A DNA stretch of 64,000 nucleotides, taken from positions 1 through 64,000 of the forward strand of contig CACLZW010000004.1 of assembly GCA_902611475.1 (NCBI GenBank), given 5' to 3'. The stretch comes from an uncultured Alphaproteobacteria bacterium. Its GTDB lineage: Bacteria; Pseudomonadota; Alphaproteobacteria; Rhodobacterales; Rhodobacteraceae. Below are positions 26,807-36,630 of this stretch, one piece after another (positions within the stretch are counted from its first letter, which is position 1; the number at the start of each line of letters is the position of its first letter). Position numbers and translations under genes: made by a program. The notes below the pieces were generated by a model. It searched no databases. It had not been told where the DNA came from and worked only from the letters and a program-made list of their open reading frames with translations.

Positions 26807-27517
26807 TTATCCTTCTATTTTAAGGGCGCTTTCAGCAGCTTCCCTTATTCTCTTTATATTTTGTCCATATACAATTGGGTTGTTGACACTACCATTTGAA
26901 AAAACAGCCGATCCAGCTACCAAAATATCCGCTCCTGCTGAAACGACACTAGGCGCAGTATCGGCAGTTATTCCTCCATCAACCTCGATTAAAAAATCTT
27001 TATGCTTTTTTAGATTAGCTAATCTTTCAATTTTTCTTAGTTGAGACGAAATAAACTTCTGGCCTCCGAAACCCGGGTTAACCGTCATCACACATATTAA
27101 GTCTACCAATTCTACTAACTGGTCAGCCACTTCGTGAGAGGTGCCTGGGTTTAAGGCTAATCCCACCTTTACACCAAGACTATTTATTGCCTGCAGAGAC
27201 CTATGAATGTGTTGCCCTGCTTCGAAATGAACTGTTATCATATCCGCACCCGCTTCAGCAAAAGCTTCAAGATATTGATCTACAGGTGAAATCATCAGAT
27301 GGACATCCATAAACGTTTTGATATAAGGTCTAATTGCCTTGCAGGTTTCAGGTCCGAAAGTTATGTTCGGCACAAAATGACCATCCATAACATCAATGTG
27401 AATCCAATCGCAACCCTGCTCTTCTACAGCTTCAATTTCTTTTCCAAAATTTGCAAAATCTGCAGATAGTATAGATGGTGCAATTTTTATTGACTCTCGG
27501 GACAATAGTGGTTCCAT
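26807..27517 (-). CDS. rpe: Ribulose-phosphate 3-epimerase
   Basis: Rpe interconverts D-ribulose 5-phosphate and D-xylulose 5-phosphate in the pentose phosphate pathway. The 236-aa TIM barrel has IAPSILSADFANFG, the metal/catalytic WIHIDVMDGHFVPNITFG, VMTVNPGFGGQKFI with the phosphate-binding loop, and the second catalytic Asp in EVDGGITADT. It is slightly longer than usual at the N-terminus. No clear Shine-Dalgarno sequence precedes the ATG. It is divergent from the quinone reductase gene. Confidence 0.95.
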   Translation of the reverse strand: MEPLLSRESIKIAPSILSADFANFGKEIEAVEEQGCDWIHIDVMDGHFVPNITFGPETCKAIRPYIKTFMDVHLMISPVDQYLEAFAEAGADMITVHFEAGQHIHRSLQAINSLGVKVGLALNPGTSHEVADQLVELVDLICVMTVNPGFGGQKFISSQLRKIERLANLKKHKDFLIEVDGGITADTAPSVVSAGADILVAGSAVFSNGSVNNPIVYGQNIKRIREAAESALKIEG

Positions 27518-27560
27518 TTATAATAAAAACATATTTTGATTTCTATGGGAGATAATGCAA

Positions 27561-28553
27561 ATGTCAACTCAAAATGTAAAGGCAGCAATAATTGATGAAA
27601 ATGGTGGAAGTGAGAAATTTAAGATAATTACACAAGAGGTTGGCTCTCCAGGAAGCGATGAAATACTTATTAAACATAAGGCTATAGGCCTTAATTTTAT
27701 TGATGTGTATCACAGAACGCGAATCTCAGATAACTATGCCGTCGCACTACCTGCAGTGCTCGGCATGGAGGCTTCGGGAATAGTTGAAGCAGTGGGAGAT
27801 GGTGTTACTCACTTAGTTTCTGGCGATCGCGTTGCATATGCTGCTACACCGCCAGGCGCCTATTGTGAGGCCAGGGTTATGCCCGCTAAACAAGTTTGTA
27901 AGCTTCCCGATGAAATATCATTTGAGGAAGGTGCAGCGATGATGCTTAAAGGGTTAACTGTAAAATATCTTTTTCACGATACGACAGAATTGAAAAGTGG
28001 AGACCAGATTTTATTCCATGCAGCTGCAGGCGGTGTCGGATTGATTGCCTGTCAGTGGGCTAGAAGTGAAGGTTTAGAATTGATAGGCACTGCCGGTTCT
28101 GATGAAAAGTGTAAGTTGGCAAAAAAATTTGGTGCATCTCAAACTATAAACTATTCTACGAATAACTTTTCCGAAGAAGTTATGAAACTAACGAATGGTA
28201 TTGGCGTTCCGGTTGTGATGGATTCTGTTGGTAAAACGACCTTCGACGATTCTTTAAGTTGTTTAAAAGACTTTGGAATTTTTATCTCATTTGGAAATGC
28301 ATCCGGAAATATTGATCCTATCGATATTGGTATCTTAGCAAAAAAATCACTCAAAATAACTAGAACTGGTCTCTTTACACATATAGGTGACTTTACCCGC
28401 TGCCAAGAGATGGCAAAGGTTCTCTTCGGAAAAGTAGTTTCTGGTGATGTCAAAATACAAATAGATCAAACCTTCTCATTGAACGATATTGCTTCAGCTC
28501 ACGACTCACTAGAAGCGCGAAAAACAACGGGTTCAACAGTTATAACGATATAG
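27561..28553 (+). CDS. NADPH:quinone reductase (zeta-crystallin type, MDR family)
   Basis: A medium-chain dehydrogenase/reductase without zinc ligands. The GroES-like N-terminal half contains IKHKAIGLNFIDVYHRT and LGMEASGIVEAVGDG. The Rossmann half has ILFHAAAGGVGLIACQWA. It probably reduces quinones or enals with NADPH. The track starts at 27555; I prefer the ATG at 27561, because GGGAGA is then about 9 bases upstream rather than 3. At 330 aa it has the normal length for Qor. It converges with the TIGR03084-like gene. Confidence 0.88.
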   Translation: MSTQNVKAAIIDENGGSEKFKIITQEVGSPGSDEILIKHKAIGLNFIDVYHRTRISDNYAVALPAVLGMEASGIVEAVGDGVTHLVSGDRVAYAATPPGAYCEARVMPAKQVCKLPDEISFEEGAAMMLKGLTVKYLFHDTTELKSGDQILFHAAAGGVGLIACQWARSEGLELIGTAGSDEKCKLAKKFGASQTINYSTNNFSEEVMKLTNGIGVPVVMDSVGKTTFDDSLSCLKDFGIFISFGNASGNIDPIDIGILAKKSLKITRTGLFTHIGDFTRCQEMAKVLFGKVVSGDVKIQIDQTFSLNDIASAHDSLEARKTTGSTVITI

Positions 28554-28555
28554 CT

Positions 28556-29356
28556 CTAATTACCGACTTTATATCTAGTCCCTTTTGCTGGAGGGTCCTC
28601 TGGAGGGCCAGCAAAACACTGAGCATACTTCATCCACTCAATTGCTGGCTCACCAGTTATAGACAATTTTGTATCAGCAAAATTTCGTACCTGAGTCACC
28701 ACTTGAGCAAATTCAACTGCTGTTCCTTCAATCTTTGAAGAACTCTCTTTATCATTCCACTGCCAGACTTCACCAGATGGTGCATTTAAAATTAGATAAG
28801 GTGTTGGCTCAGGGATTGCTAATTTCCTATTAACAAAAGTCCATCCGTAAGCAATAACGCCCATATGCACTATATTTTTTATTCTATCCTTTTCTTCTCT
28901 GTCTTTACCTAGCGCATCGAAGACTTCCTGACCATGTGCCCAGGTTTCCATATGTCGTGCCGTAATCTTAGACCGAGTGCTCATTTCAGGACCGGCCCAC
29001 TTCACCCTTTTTTTAGGATCAGCATCCCTGTAGCCATCGAAAACATCCTCAACACTTTTCCACCAATCATCTATTAATCGTTGACCAGTTACTCCGTCCA
29101 ACCATGGGACTTGAGCCTGAACAAGTGATTTTCCTTTAATTAGTTGATCATTAATTGGTTTATAAAAGTTTTCATAATGATCTCCCCCTTTAAGTGTTTC
29201 CACCGCGCCGACATTGAATAAATATAAATGTCCAATTACATCTTCTATCGTCCAGTTTTTGAACAATGTCGTAGTCGACAAACAACCCACACCCTCAGCA
29301 TTCAGTAACTCATATAAGTCTTTACTCTCGTCAAAAAAATCTTTTGCCTGTTCCAC
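28556..29356 (-). CDS. TIGR03084-like metal-binding protein (DinB/MDMPI-like N-terminal fold)
   Basis: The 266-aa protein has the N-terminal pattern FKNWTIEDVIGHLYLFNVGA and later ITARHMETWAHGQEVFDAL, where the conserved histidines resemble the metal-binding His triad of the mycothiol-dependent maleylpyruvate isomerase/DinB-like superfamily. It most resembles the family named TIGR03084, with no assigned reaction. It is the last gene of a seven-gene minus-strand operon, one base after the nitronate monooxygenase-like gene. A thiol-dependent isomerase or hydrolase step in branched acyl-CoA breakdown is possible but unproven. Confidence 0.75.
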   Translation of the reverse strand: MEQAKDFFDESKDLYELLNAEGVGCLSTTTLFKNWTIEDVIGHLYLFNVGAVETLKGGDHYENFYKPINDQLIKGKSLVQAQVPWLDGVTGQRLIDDWWKSVEDVFDGYRDADPKKRVKWAGPEMSTRSKITARHMETWAHGQEVFDALGKDREEKDRIKNIVHMGVIAYGWTFVNRKLAIPEPTPYLILNAPSGEVWQWNDKESSSKIEGTAVEFAQVVTQVRNFADTKLSITGEPAIEWMKYAQCFAGPPEDPPAKGTRYKVGN

Positions 29357-29357
29357 C

Positions 29358-30506
29358 TTATGCCTCCTCTAGCGCACCATTTAGTCTCTCATAAGCTTCG
29401 ATAAAATCTGTCTTAAAGTCTTGTACTACTTCCCCAGCAGACTTCGTTTCATTCATCAGACCAACTGCTTGGCCAACCCAATAGGTTGCAAGGTCAGCAG
29501 CTTCCTTATTCCCAGCTAATGATAGCTTATCAAGCTTTCGTAATGCTGGCTCAGCTACTAAGGGTTGCACTGGCGATGGTAGAGGCTGAACTTGGTCACT
29601 ATTTTCCCATGCATCAGTCCAGGGCGATCTTAGTTGTCTAGAGTGCTTCCCAGTTCTACTTTTTGATCTTACGGTGTCAGCAGAAGAAGCACTCAGCATT
29701 TTCTCTTTGACAATTGGATTCGTCTCGGCTTCCGTTGTTGTGAGCCAAACGGAGCCACACCATGCGCCTGATGCTCCCATAGCCATAGCGGCAGCCATCT
29801 GACTTCCAGAAGCTATGCCTCCTGCTGCTAATATAGGGACATCCTTTATATCTTTTATGGCATTATATACTTCAGGAATGAGCACCATTGATGACACTTC
29901 ACCACAGTGCCCTCCGGCTTCTCCACCAGCTACTATTAAAATATCTACTCCCGCATTAATTTGGTTAATTGCATGTTTTTTTGCCCCAACTAACGCACCA
30001 ACTTTAACGCCTGCGTCTTTTGCCATATCAACCATTTGCTTTGGAGGCATGCCAAGTGCATTTACAATCATTTTAATTGGATGGTTAAAGGCAACTGTTA
30101 ATGACTCATGAGCGCCCTCTGGAGTCATGTTTTTTCCAAATCGTAAATGATTTTTTCGGTCCTCTTCTAATTCATTTGGATCTACGTCAATGCCATTATT
30201 TTCAAGTATGTTATGCGCAAAATCCTTATGGCTCTGAGGAACTTTTCCAAGCATTTCCTCATCGGATAGATTTTCTCCCTTTCCCACAAAATTATTTGGA
30301 ACAATCAGATCAACCCCATAAGGCATTCCGTTAACTTGGGAGTCTATCCAATTTAACTCAATCTCTAATTCGGGTCCCGAAAGGTTAGTGGCCCCAAATA
30401 CCCCGAAACCTCCAGCTTTCGTAACTGCAGCAACCACATCTCTGCAATGCGAAAAAGCAAATAGTGGAAATTCTATACCTAGTTCCTCACACAATTTAGA
30501 ATTCAT
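29358..30506 (-). CDS. Nitronate monooxygenase / 2-nitropropane dioxygenase-like FMN enzyme
   Basis: A 382-aa TIM-barrel flavoprotein of the NPD family. It has the early AFSHCRDVVAAVTKAGGFGVFGA, the VGALVGAKKHA strand, the FMN-phosphate region AGGEAGGHCGE with the His often used as catalytic base, and PILAAGGIASGSQMAAAMAMGA. Family members oxidise nitronates or act as NADH:quinone reductases or enoyl reductases. Its place in a branched acyl-CoA operon suggests a reductase-type role, which is an inference. It overlaps the carboxylase alpha gene by ATGA. Confidence 0.85.
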   Translation of the reverse strand: MNSKLCEELGIEFPLFAFSHCRDVVAAVTKAGGFGVFGATNLSGPELEIELNWIDSQVNGMPYGVDLIVPNNFVGKGENLSDEEMLGKVPQSHKDFAHNILENNGIDVDPNELEEDRKNHLRFGKNMTPEGAHESLTVAFNHPIKMIVNALGMPPKQMVDMAKDAGVKVGALVGAKKHAINQINAGVDILIVAGGEAGGHCGEVSSMVLIPEVYNAIKDIKDVPILAAGGIASGSQMAAAMAMGASGAWCGSVWLTTTEAETNPIVKEKMLSASSADTVRSKSRTGKHSRQLRSPWTDAWENSDQVQPLPSPVQPLVAEPALRKLDKLSLAGNKEAADLATYWVGQAVGLMNETKSAGEVVQDFKTDFIEAYERLNGALEEA

Positions 30507-32488
30507 TTTTCATCCTCCTTGTTAATATTTAGTAAATCCTCGTCTACAGAAACCTGATTACCTATATTTGTATAAATATCCGAGACTTCTCCATCTATAG
30601 ATGCTGTTATTTCATGCTGCATTTTCATTGCCTCTAAAATTAATATTACCTGATTCTTTTTCACCTTTTCTCCCACGGTCACAAATAGTTCACGAATCAA
30701 GCCATGCATAGGAGCCCTTATTTTCCCACCTTTATCTATATCCTCAATTTTTAAATCTTCTTTTATAATTTCGGCTTTAAATGATTTTCCCTGGTAGCTA
30801 GCGAATAATTTATTTTCCATATACTCAATAAAATCGAGTTTTATTTTTTCATCATTCAATTCTATGTGATCTTCGTTTAGGACTATTTGTATTTTTTCTC
30901 CTTCAAAGATAACCGTAATTGAATTAGGTTTTTTAAGCTCAATATTAACTGAGTAAATATTATCATTAGCTTTAAAGGAAAGAGGGTAATATATTGTCTT
31001 TGAATTAGACCAACCATAAAGCTCATCTTCAAAACCAATAGCTTCATCGATAAGTGTTTCAGAGTACTTTGTCATCAAGAGAGCACCTAAAACTGCTACC
31101 TCATCGAACTCCATATGTTTATCACCTGATGCACTAAAATCATTGGTCTCCAAAAAAGAAGTATTAACATCTTCATGTCTGAAGGCTTTACTTGAAAGAA
31201 TAGCAATAAGAAAGTCTCGATTGTTTTTTACTCCATAGAGAGCTGTATTCTGCAAAGATTGCTTCAATGTATCGATAGCTTGCTCTCTGTTCTTTCCATT
31301 AGATATTACTTTAGCTAACATTGGATCATAAAAAGGGCTTATAACCTGACCTTCTACAATTCCATCGTCATAGCGAGTGTTAGGTGATTTATGTTTTCTC
31401 CAAACCTCTATCTTTCCTGTGCTTGGTAAAAAGTTTTTCCAAGGATCTTCGGCATACAGCCTAACTTCAAGAGAATGTCCACATAACTGAACTTGTTCCT
31501 GAGAAAGTGGTAGCTCCTGATCATCAGCAATATTCAGTTGTAACTCAACTAGATCAAGTCCAGTTACCATCTCAGTTACAGGATGCTCAACTTGAAGTCT
31601 CGTATTCATTTCAAGAAAATAAAAATTTTTGTCTTTATCTAGAAGAAACTCTATTGTTCCTGCTCCCGAATAGTTAATCACTTTTCCCGCAAGACATGCA
31701 ACTTCTCCCATTTTTGTCCTCAACTGAGCATCAACAACAGGGGATGGGCTTTCCTCGATAATCTTCTGATGTCGTCTCTGCACCGAACAATCTCTCTCAC
31801 CAAGTGAAATTATATTTCCGAAGTTATCAGCCATAATTTGAATTTCGATATGCCGGGGTTCAACTATAGATTTTTCCAATATTATCTCAGATGACCCAAA
31901 AGCGCTTAAAGCTTCTGCTTTCGCAATTTCACAGCTTTTCTGCAGATCTGAAATATTATTGACGAGTCGCATTCCTCTTCCTCCCCCTCCAGACGCAGCT
32001 TTGATCATCAAGGGAAATCCAACACTCTCGGCCGCTAATTGAAGTTCCCTATCGTTCTTATTTGCCACCTCAGCTCCTGGGATACAAGGAACACCAGCTT
32101 CTTTCATAATCGCTTTTGCTTTTGCTTTATTTCCCATAGCCTCTATAGCTTTTGACGAAGGCCCTACAAAAGTAACTTTTGCTTTTTCACACGCTTCTGC
32201 AAAATCGCTATTTTCGGAAAGGAATCCGTAGCCAGGATGTACCGCATCACATCCGGTACTCAAGGCTACTTCCATGATTTTTTCTATTGAAAGATAAGAC
32301 ACAGCTATTGGACCTTTACCAATGTTAACACTTTGATCCGCAAAATTTACGTGTGGTGATTGCTCATCAGCATCAGTGTAGACAGCAACCGTTAAAAGCC
32401 CCATTTTTTTTGCTGTCTTCATTACTCGTAAAGCTATTTCACCCCGATTAGCTACAAGTAGTTTCCTTAATGAACGCAACTCACTCAA
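30503..32488 (-). CDS. Biotin-dependent acyl-CoA carboxylase alpha subunit (biotin carboxylase + BCCP), AtuF/LiuD-like
   Basis: The N-terminal biotin carboxylase with ATP-grasp fold has KLLVANRGEIALRV, VHPGYGFLSEN, KAASGGGGRGMR and NTRLQVEHPVTE. The C-terminal biotinyl domain has the lysine motif LEAMKMQHE near residue 625. It charges biotin with CO2 for the beta subunit encoded two genes upstream. The track opens at TTG 32506; I prefer the TTG at 32488, seven bases after a GGAG and just past the hydratase stop, giving 661 aa. The size matches MCC/geranyl-CoA carboxylase alpha subunits. Confidence 0.92.
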   Translation of the reverse strand: MSELRSLRKLLVANRGEIALRVMKTAKKMGLLTVAVYTDADEQSPHVNFADQSVNIGKGPIAVSYLSIEKIMEVALSTGCDAVHPGYGFLSENSDFAEACEKAKVTFVGPSSKAIEAMGNKAKAKAIMKEAGVPCIPGAEVANKNDRELQLAAESVGFPLMIKAASGGGGRGMRLVNNISDLQKSCEIAKAEALSAFGSSEIILEKSIVEPRHIEIQIMADNFGNIISLGERDCSVQRRHQKIIEESPSPVVDAQLRTKMGEVACLAGKVINYSGAGTIEFLLDKDKNFYFLEMNTRLQVEHPVTEMVTGLDLVELQLNIADDQELPLSQEQVQLCGHSLEVRLYAEDPWKNFLPSTGKIEVWRKHKSPNTRYDDGIVEGQVISPFYDPMLAKVISNGKNREQAIDTLKQSLQNTALYGVKNNRDFLIAILSSKAFRHEDVNTSFLETNDFSASGDKHMEFDEVAVLGALLMTKYSETLIDEAIGFEDELYGWSNSKTIYYPLSFKANDNIYSVNIELKKPNSITVIFEGEKIQIVLNEDHIELNDEKIKLDFIEYMENKLFASYQGKSFKAEIIKEDLKIEDIDKGGKIRAPMHGLIRELFVTVGEKVKKNQVILILEAMKMQHEITASIDGEVSDIYTNIGNQVSVDEDLLNINKEDEK

Positions 32489-32490
32489 AG

Positions 32491-33294
32491 CTAAGCTCCA
32501 TACCAATAGGGTTTTCTCTTTTCTGCAAAAGCGGCCAAGCCCTCCTTTGCTTCTTCACCCAGCATACACTCTGCGAACTTACCAGAGGCAAATTCAGACA
32601 GCTCCTCCAAGCTTGAGTCTCTTGAATAGCTTAGTATTTCTTTCGTAGCAGCGGTAGCCATTGGGGCACACTTTTTCGTTGCTTTATCAAAACTTATAAA
32701 AAAATCTTCTAGTGCATCTTTATTTTCGACTAAATTATCCGCAAGGCCAAACTCTACAGCCTCCGTCGCATTAAATTCCATGCCAGTTAACATCAGTTTA
32801 CTAGCTACTCTCAGCCCCAACCTTTTTATCAAAAACGGCGAGATTTGAGCAGGAGTAAGTCCAATTGCTGTTTCTGAAAGTGAAAAACGCGCATCTTTTG
32901 TCACGGCCACAATGTCTGCACAAGCAACCATTCCTAATCCTCCAGCAAACGCTGGTCCGTGTACCAAAGCAACGACTATTTTGGGAAGCTGTGATAGTAT
33001 CTTAAATAACTTTCCTGCTTCTAAATTCATTGTTCGTACTTGATCGAAGTCGGGAGTTTGTAAAACAAAATTTCTTCTAAAGTCTTTAAGGTCTGCTCCC
33101 GCACAAAATGCGTCACCAGAACCTTCAATACTCACTCCTCTAATATTTTTATCTTCCTTTACGTTCTCAAGAACAGATAACAATTCAGTAGTCATTTTTT
33201 CCGATAAAGCATTTTTTACATCTGGTCTATTTAATATTAGACGTACCCACCTATCATGATTGTTAACCAGAATTGTCTCATACTGAGTTTTCAC
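32491..33294 (-). CDS. Enoyl-CoA hydratase/isomerase (AtuE/LiuC-like)
   Basis: A 267-aa crotonase-fold enzyme with the CoA/oxyanion-hole motifs SGDAFCAGADLKDF and ALVHGPAFAGGLGMVACAD. It lacks the peroxisomal-type or multifunctional extension. In leucine and acyclic terpene catabolism the hydratase between carboxylase subunits acts on 3-methylglutaconyl-CoA or isohexenylglutaconyl-CoA; the same position here, between beta and alpha carboxylase genes, suggests that role. It starts 2 bases after the beta subunit gene. Confidence 0.87.
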   Translation of the reverse strand: MKTQYETILVNNHDRWVRLILNRPDVKNALSEKMTTELLSVLENVKEDKNIRGVSIEGSGDAFCAGADLKDFRRNFVLQTPDFDQVRTMNLEAGKLFKILSQLPKIVVALVHGPAFAGGLGMVACADIVAVTKDARFSLSETAIGLTPAQISPFLIKRLGLRVASKLMLTGMEFNATEAVEFGLADNLVENKDALEDFFISFDKATKKCAPMATAATKEILSYSRDSSLEELSEFASGKFAECMLGEEAKEGLAAFAEKRKPYWYGA

Positions 33295-33296
33295 TT

Positions 33297-34913
33297 TTAC
33301 ATCCTCGCTATTCCAAAATTATTCGGCCTTAATTTTCTTATTTTTGATTCTAGGCAAGTTATTAGGCAGAAACCTAAAACTTTTCTTGTATCTCTAGGAT
33401 CAATCATTCCATGATCAATTAACCTACCTGAAGTTATAAAGGCGTCAGACTGACTGTCAAAGTGCTCTTGGATCCCTTTGATTTGAGTACTAAAACTATC
33501 TTCATCAATTTCTTTGCCTTTCCGAGCGGCTGAATTTCTAAGCACATGCTCCATTGTTTTTGCTGCCTGCTGACCTCCCATCACGCCTGTTTGCGCATTG
33601 GGCCAAGTCAGGAGAAAGTCTGGATTGTATGAATATCCGCACATACCGTAGTTTCCCGCGCCAAAGCTAGCACCGATATAAAGCGCTATTTTGGGAACAT
33701 TAACATTCATAACGGCCTGAATCATTTTAGCACCATGCTTGATCATTCCAGCATGCTCGTATTGAGTTCCAACCATATATCCTGTGGTATTATGTAAAAA
33801 AATTATTGGTCTGTTTACTTGATCGCATAATTGAAAAAAGTGAGCAGCTTTTGTTGCACCGTTTGGATCAATTGGACCATTATTACCTATTAGTGCACAC
33901 GGTATTCCAAAAATATTTGCTTGAATACATACAGTTGAAACTCCGTAATCTGGTTTAAACTCAATAAAATCAGAATTATCAACGACCCTACATACCAGCT
34001 CTCTAACATCATAGGGCTTTCTGTAATCAGTAGGAACTATGCCTATGATTTCGTCTGACGAATACTTCGGGGGCGAAAAGTTCCTTGCATTTAAACCGGT
34101 AAAATCTCTGTCCCAACCCAATGACTTGACCACCTCTCTTGCAATTTCTATTGCGTGCTTATCATCTTCCGCCAGGTACTCAACTAACCCGGTAATTTTT
34201 GAATGAACTTCCGCTCCTCCAAGATCTTTATCAGAGGACTCTTCCCCTGTGGCGGCCCTCAACAGATTAGCTCCTGCTAGTGCCGCCATACCATTTTCTT
34301 TTACACCAATTACATAATCACTCATACCTGGCATGTATGCACCACCCGCTGTTGACAAGCCATGGAGCACGGTAATTATAGGGATACCCATTGCACTCAT
34401 TTCCGCCAAACCTGCGAAAGCTCCTCCACCCAATGCCCATAATTCAACTTTATATTGTATCAGATTTGCACCCGCACTTTCTACCAAATGAACAAGAGGT
34501 AACTTATGTTTTTTTGCCATGTCTAAAAGTAAGAGCCCTTTTTCAATAGTTTTGATAGTAGTTGCTCCCGCATTTATTCCACTATCGTCTATGTAGATTA
34601 AACACTTAATTCCTGAAACATATCCAATCCCTCCGATTAGACTAGACCCAGGGATACTAGTTTCCGGGTCTGGGTCATCTACACAATACCCGGCCATATT
34701 AAACAGTTCTAGAAACGGAAGACCTGGATCTAATAACGCACCTAATCGTTCTCTGGGAGATAATTGGTTTCTTTTCTCAAATATATCTCTGCGTTTTTCT
34801 GAGGTTTGAGCTGCTCTTTCAAGAAGTAAATTCATTTTGTGTAAAAGAGCTGTATTTTCTTTTGTATTAGTTTCAAAAGAAGGAGAGGAAGTATCAATTT
34901 TACTTACGAACAC
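33297..34913 (-). CDS. Acyl-CoA carboxylase beta subunit (carboxyltransferase), AtuC/LiuB-like
   Basis: The 538-aa carboxyltransferase has the two crotonase-like domains of MCC/GCC beta subunits: LSPRERLGALLDPG, HGLSTAGGAYMPGMSDY and LRAATGEESSDKDLGGAEVH in the first, and IPCALIGNNGPIDPNGATKA, IIFLHNTTGYMVG and GAGNYGMCGYSYNPDFLLTWP in the second. It transfers CO2 from biotin to an acyl-CoA. The GGGAFAGLAEMS region differs from usual MCC beta sequences as I remember them, and with AtuA nearby the substrate may be geranyl-CoA-like or another branched enoyl-CoA. The start is GTG. Confidence 0.9.
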   Translation of the reverse strand: MFVSKIDTSSPSFETNTKENTALLHKMNLLLERAAQTSEKRRDIFEKRNQLSPRERLGALLDPGLPFLELFNMAGYCVDDPDPETSIPGSSLIGGIGYVSGIKCLIYIDDSGINAGATTIKTIEKGLLLLDMAKKHKLPLVHLVESAGANLIQYKVELWALGGGAFAGLAEMSAMGIPIITVLHGLSTAGGAYMPGMSDYVIGVKENGMAALAGANLLRAATGEESSDKDLGGAEVHSKITGLVEYLAEDDKHAIEIAREVVKSLGWDRDFTGLNARNFSPPKYSSDEIIGIVPTDYRKPYDVRELVCRVVDNSDFIEFKPDYGVSTVCIQANIFGIPCALIGNNGPIDPNGATKAAHFFQLCDQVNRPIIFLHNTTGYMVGTQYEHAGMIKHGAKMIQAVMNVNVPKIALYIGASFGAGNYGMCGYSYNPDFLLTWPNAQTGVMGGQQAAKTMEHVLRNSAARKGKEIDEDSFSTQIKGIQEHFDSQSDAFITSGRLIDHGMIDPRDTRKVLGFCLITCLESKIRKLRPNNFGIARM

Positions 34914-34962
34914 TTAACACCTATTTTAGTCGATTTTTTTATTTTACTCATTTTCTTCAAAT

Positions 34963-36618
34963 TTAAGTCAAAACATTTAACAATCCGTCCGAGAGTTGTT
35001 CACGGAGAGCGTATTTCTTAATTTTTCCAGATCCGGTAAGTGGCCATTCATCAATCTCAATCCAGATCGCTGGAGTTTTTTGTGGTGATATCTTCTTTCT
35101 AATAAAAGACTTGAGGTCTGTAGATGTAAGCTTCTTTCCTTTTTCAAACTTTAAAAAACACCCAACTATTTCCCCAAACTTCTCATCAGGCAGTCCCACA
35201 ATTGCCACCTCAGAAATATCATCATGCTCAAGCAAACTATTCTCAATTTCTTTAGGATAAATGTTCTCGCCACCTCTTATGATCATTTCCTTAACTCTAC
35301 CAGCAATACGAACATAGCCCTGTGCGTCCATTGTTCCTAAGTCACCGGTGTGCAGCCATTGCTCATCGTCAATAGTCTCAGATGTTGCATCAGGATTCTG
35401 ATGATATTCAAGCATAGTGTTATCACCTCGGTTACAAATTTCACCAACTTCATTTAAACCCATCACTTTATTTGTCTGAGGGTCACGTATCGAAACATCC
35501 AAATTTGGTAGAGGTTGCCCTAATGAGTTAGTCAAGTTTTCCAGAGTATCGTCCGCCCAAGCTAGTGTAATCACAGGGCTACTTTCAGTCTGACCATAAA
35601 CAATTTGAAGCCACACTCCAAATGTTTGGTGAAGTTCTTTAACGAGTGTAGGGGGAACACTTGTACCTCCGGAGGTCATTCCCTTTATTTTAGATTCTTG
35701 ATAATTGCCCTTTTTCCACTCTTCTAATATTTCCACAAACATAGTTGGAACTGCGGTTAGAAAATTAATTTTTTCCTTCTCAACTACTTCACACCAGTTC
35801 TTGGCATCAAATCTTTCCATAATATAATGTGTTGCTCTCATGGCTAAGCAACCGAGAGTAGCCATTCCTGCACCAGATGTATGGAACATTGGCATGCAGT
35901 TTAGCCAATGATCACCCTTTTCCAAACCCATTCTAGTTTGAAAACTTTTTGCATTATTGAATAGACCCATATGATGTAATTTTGCGCCCTTGGGAAATCC
36001 GGTTGTACCAGACGTAAATTGTATTTGAACAGGGTCTCTAGGAAATACCTCTGGTAGCGAATTAGTGGGTGACACACTGCCACCGTCATTTAAACCAAAG
36101 AGCTCATCCCAATCTTGAATATCTACCATCTTCTTTACAGACGGCATTTTTTCCGTAACTTTCTTTGCTATATCCCACATTGGATTGCCGCGAAAGCTCT
36201 TTGATACATACAATTCCTCACTCTGCGATTTTTCTAGAACATACTTCAACTCATCTTCTTGAAAAGACGGGTTAACGGTTACTAAGACCAGTCCAGCAAT
36301 AGATGCTGCAAACTCTATTATTACCCATTCAGGGTAATTAGGGGCCCAAACTGCAACTCTTGTTCCTTTTTTGTGCCGTGAAGACATTCGCTTCGCCAAC
36401 TCAAGACAATCTTTGTAGAGCTCCTCATATGTCCATGACCTACCTAAAGAGCCATCATCTTGCACTTGAACCAAAGCCATCATACTTCCAGAATCGATTG
36501 AGGCCTTTCTAAGTTCTTCTCCTATTGTAGTGTTCAATATCTCCTCAGTCTTAACCGCAGGGAAATATGCTTCTTTTAAAGAACAATGAAACTCTTTTGA
36601 CCTCTTGTTTGAATCCAT
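34963..36618 (-). CDS. Acyl-CoA synthetase (AMP-forming), AtuH/FadD-like
   Basis: A 551-aa ANL-superfamily ligase that activates a carboxylic acid through an acyl-adenylate. Motifs are the P-loop QFTSGTTGFPKGAKL, YGQTESSPVI, the hinge/ATP motif WLHTGDLGTMDAQGY and the C-terminal catalytic lysine region PLTGSGKIKKYALRE. Between the AtuA-like protein and the carboxylase it most likely activates the pathway's substrate acid, as citronellyl-CoA synthetase does in Pseudomonas. The chain length is not readable from sequence. Confidence 0.9.
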   Translation of the reverse strand: MDSNKRSKEFHCSLKEAYFPAVKTEEILNTTIGEELRKASIDSGSMMALVQVQDDGSLGRSWTYEELYKDCLELAKRMSSRHKKGTRVAVWAPNYPEWVIIEFAASIAGLVLVTVNPSFQEDELKYVLEKSQSEELYVSKSFRGNPMWDIAKKVTEKMPSVKKMVDIQDWDELFGLNDGGSVSPTNSLPEVFPRDPVQIQFTSGTTGFPKGAKLHHMGLFNNAKSFQTRMGLEKGDHWLNCMPMFHTSGAGMATLGCLAMRATHYIMERFDAKNWCEVVEKEKINFLTAVPTMFVEILEEWKKGNYQESKIKGMTSGGTSVPPTLVKELHQTFGVWLQIVYGQTESSPVITLAWADDTLENLTNSLGQPLPNLDVSIRDPQTNKVMGLNEVGEICNRGDNTMLEYHQNPDATSETIDDEQWLHTGDLGTMDAQGYVRIAGRVKEMIIRGGENIYPKEIENSLLEHDDISEVAIVGLPDEKFGEIVGCFLKFEKGKKLTSTDLKSFIRKKISPQKTPAIWIEIDEWPLTGSGKIKKYALREQLSDGLLNVLT

Positions 36619-36630
36619 TTATTTCGACCT

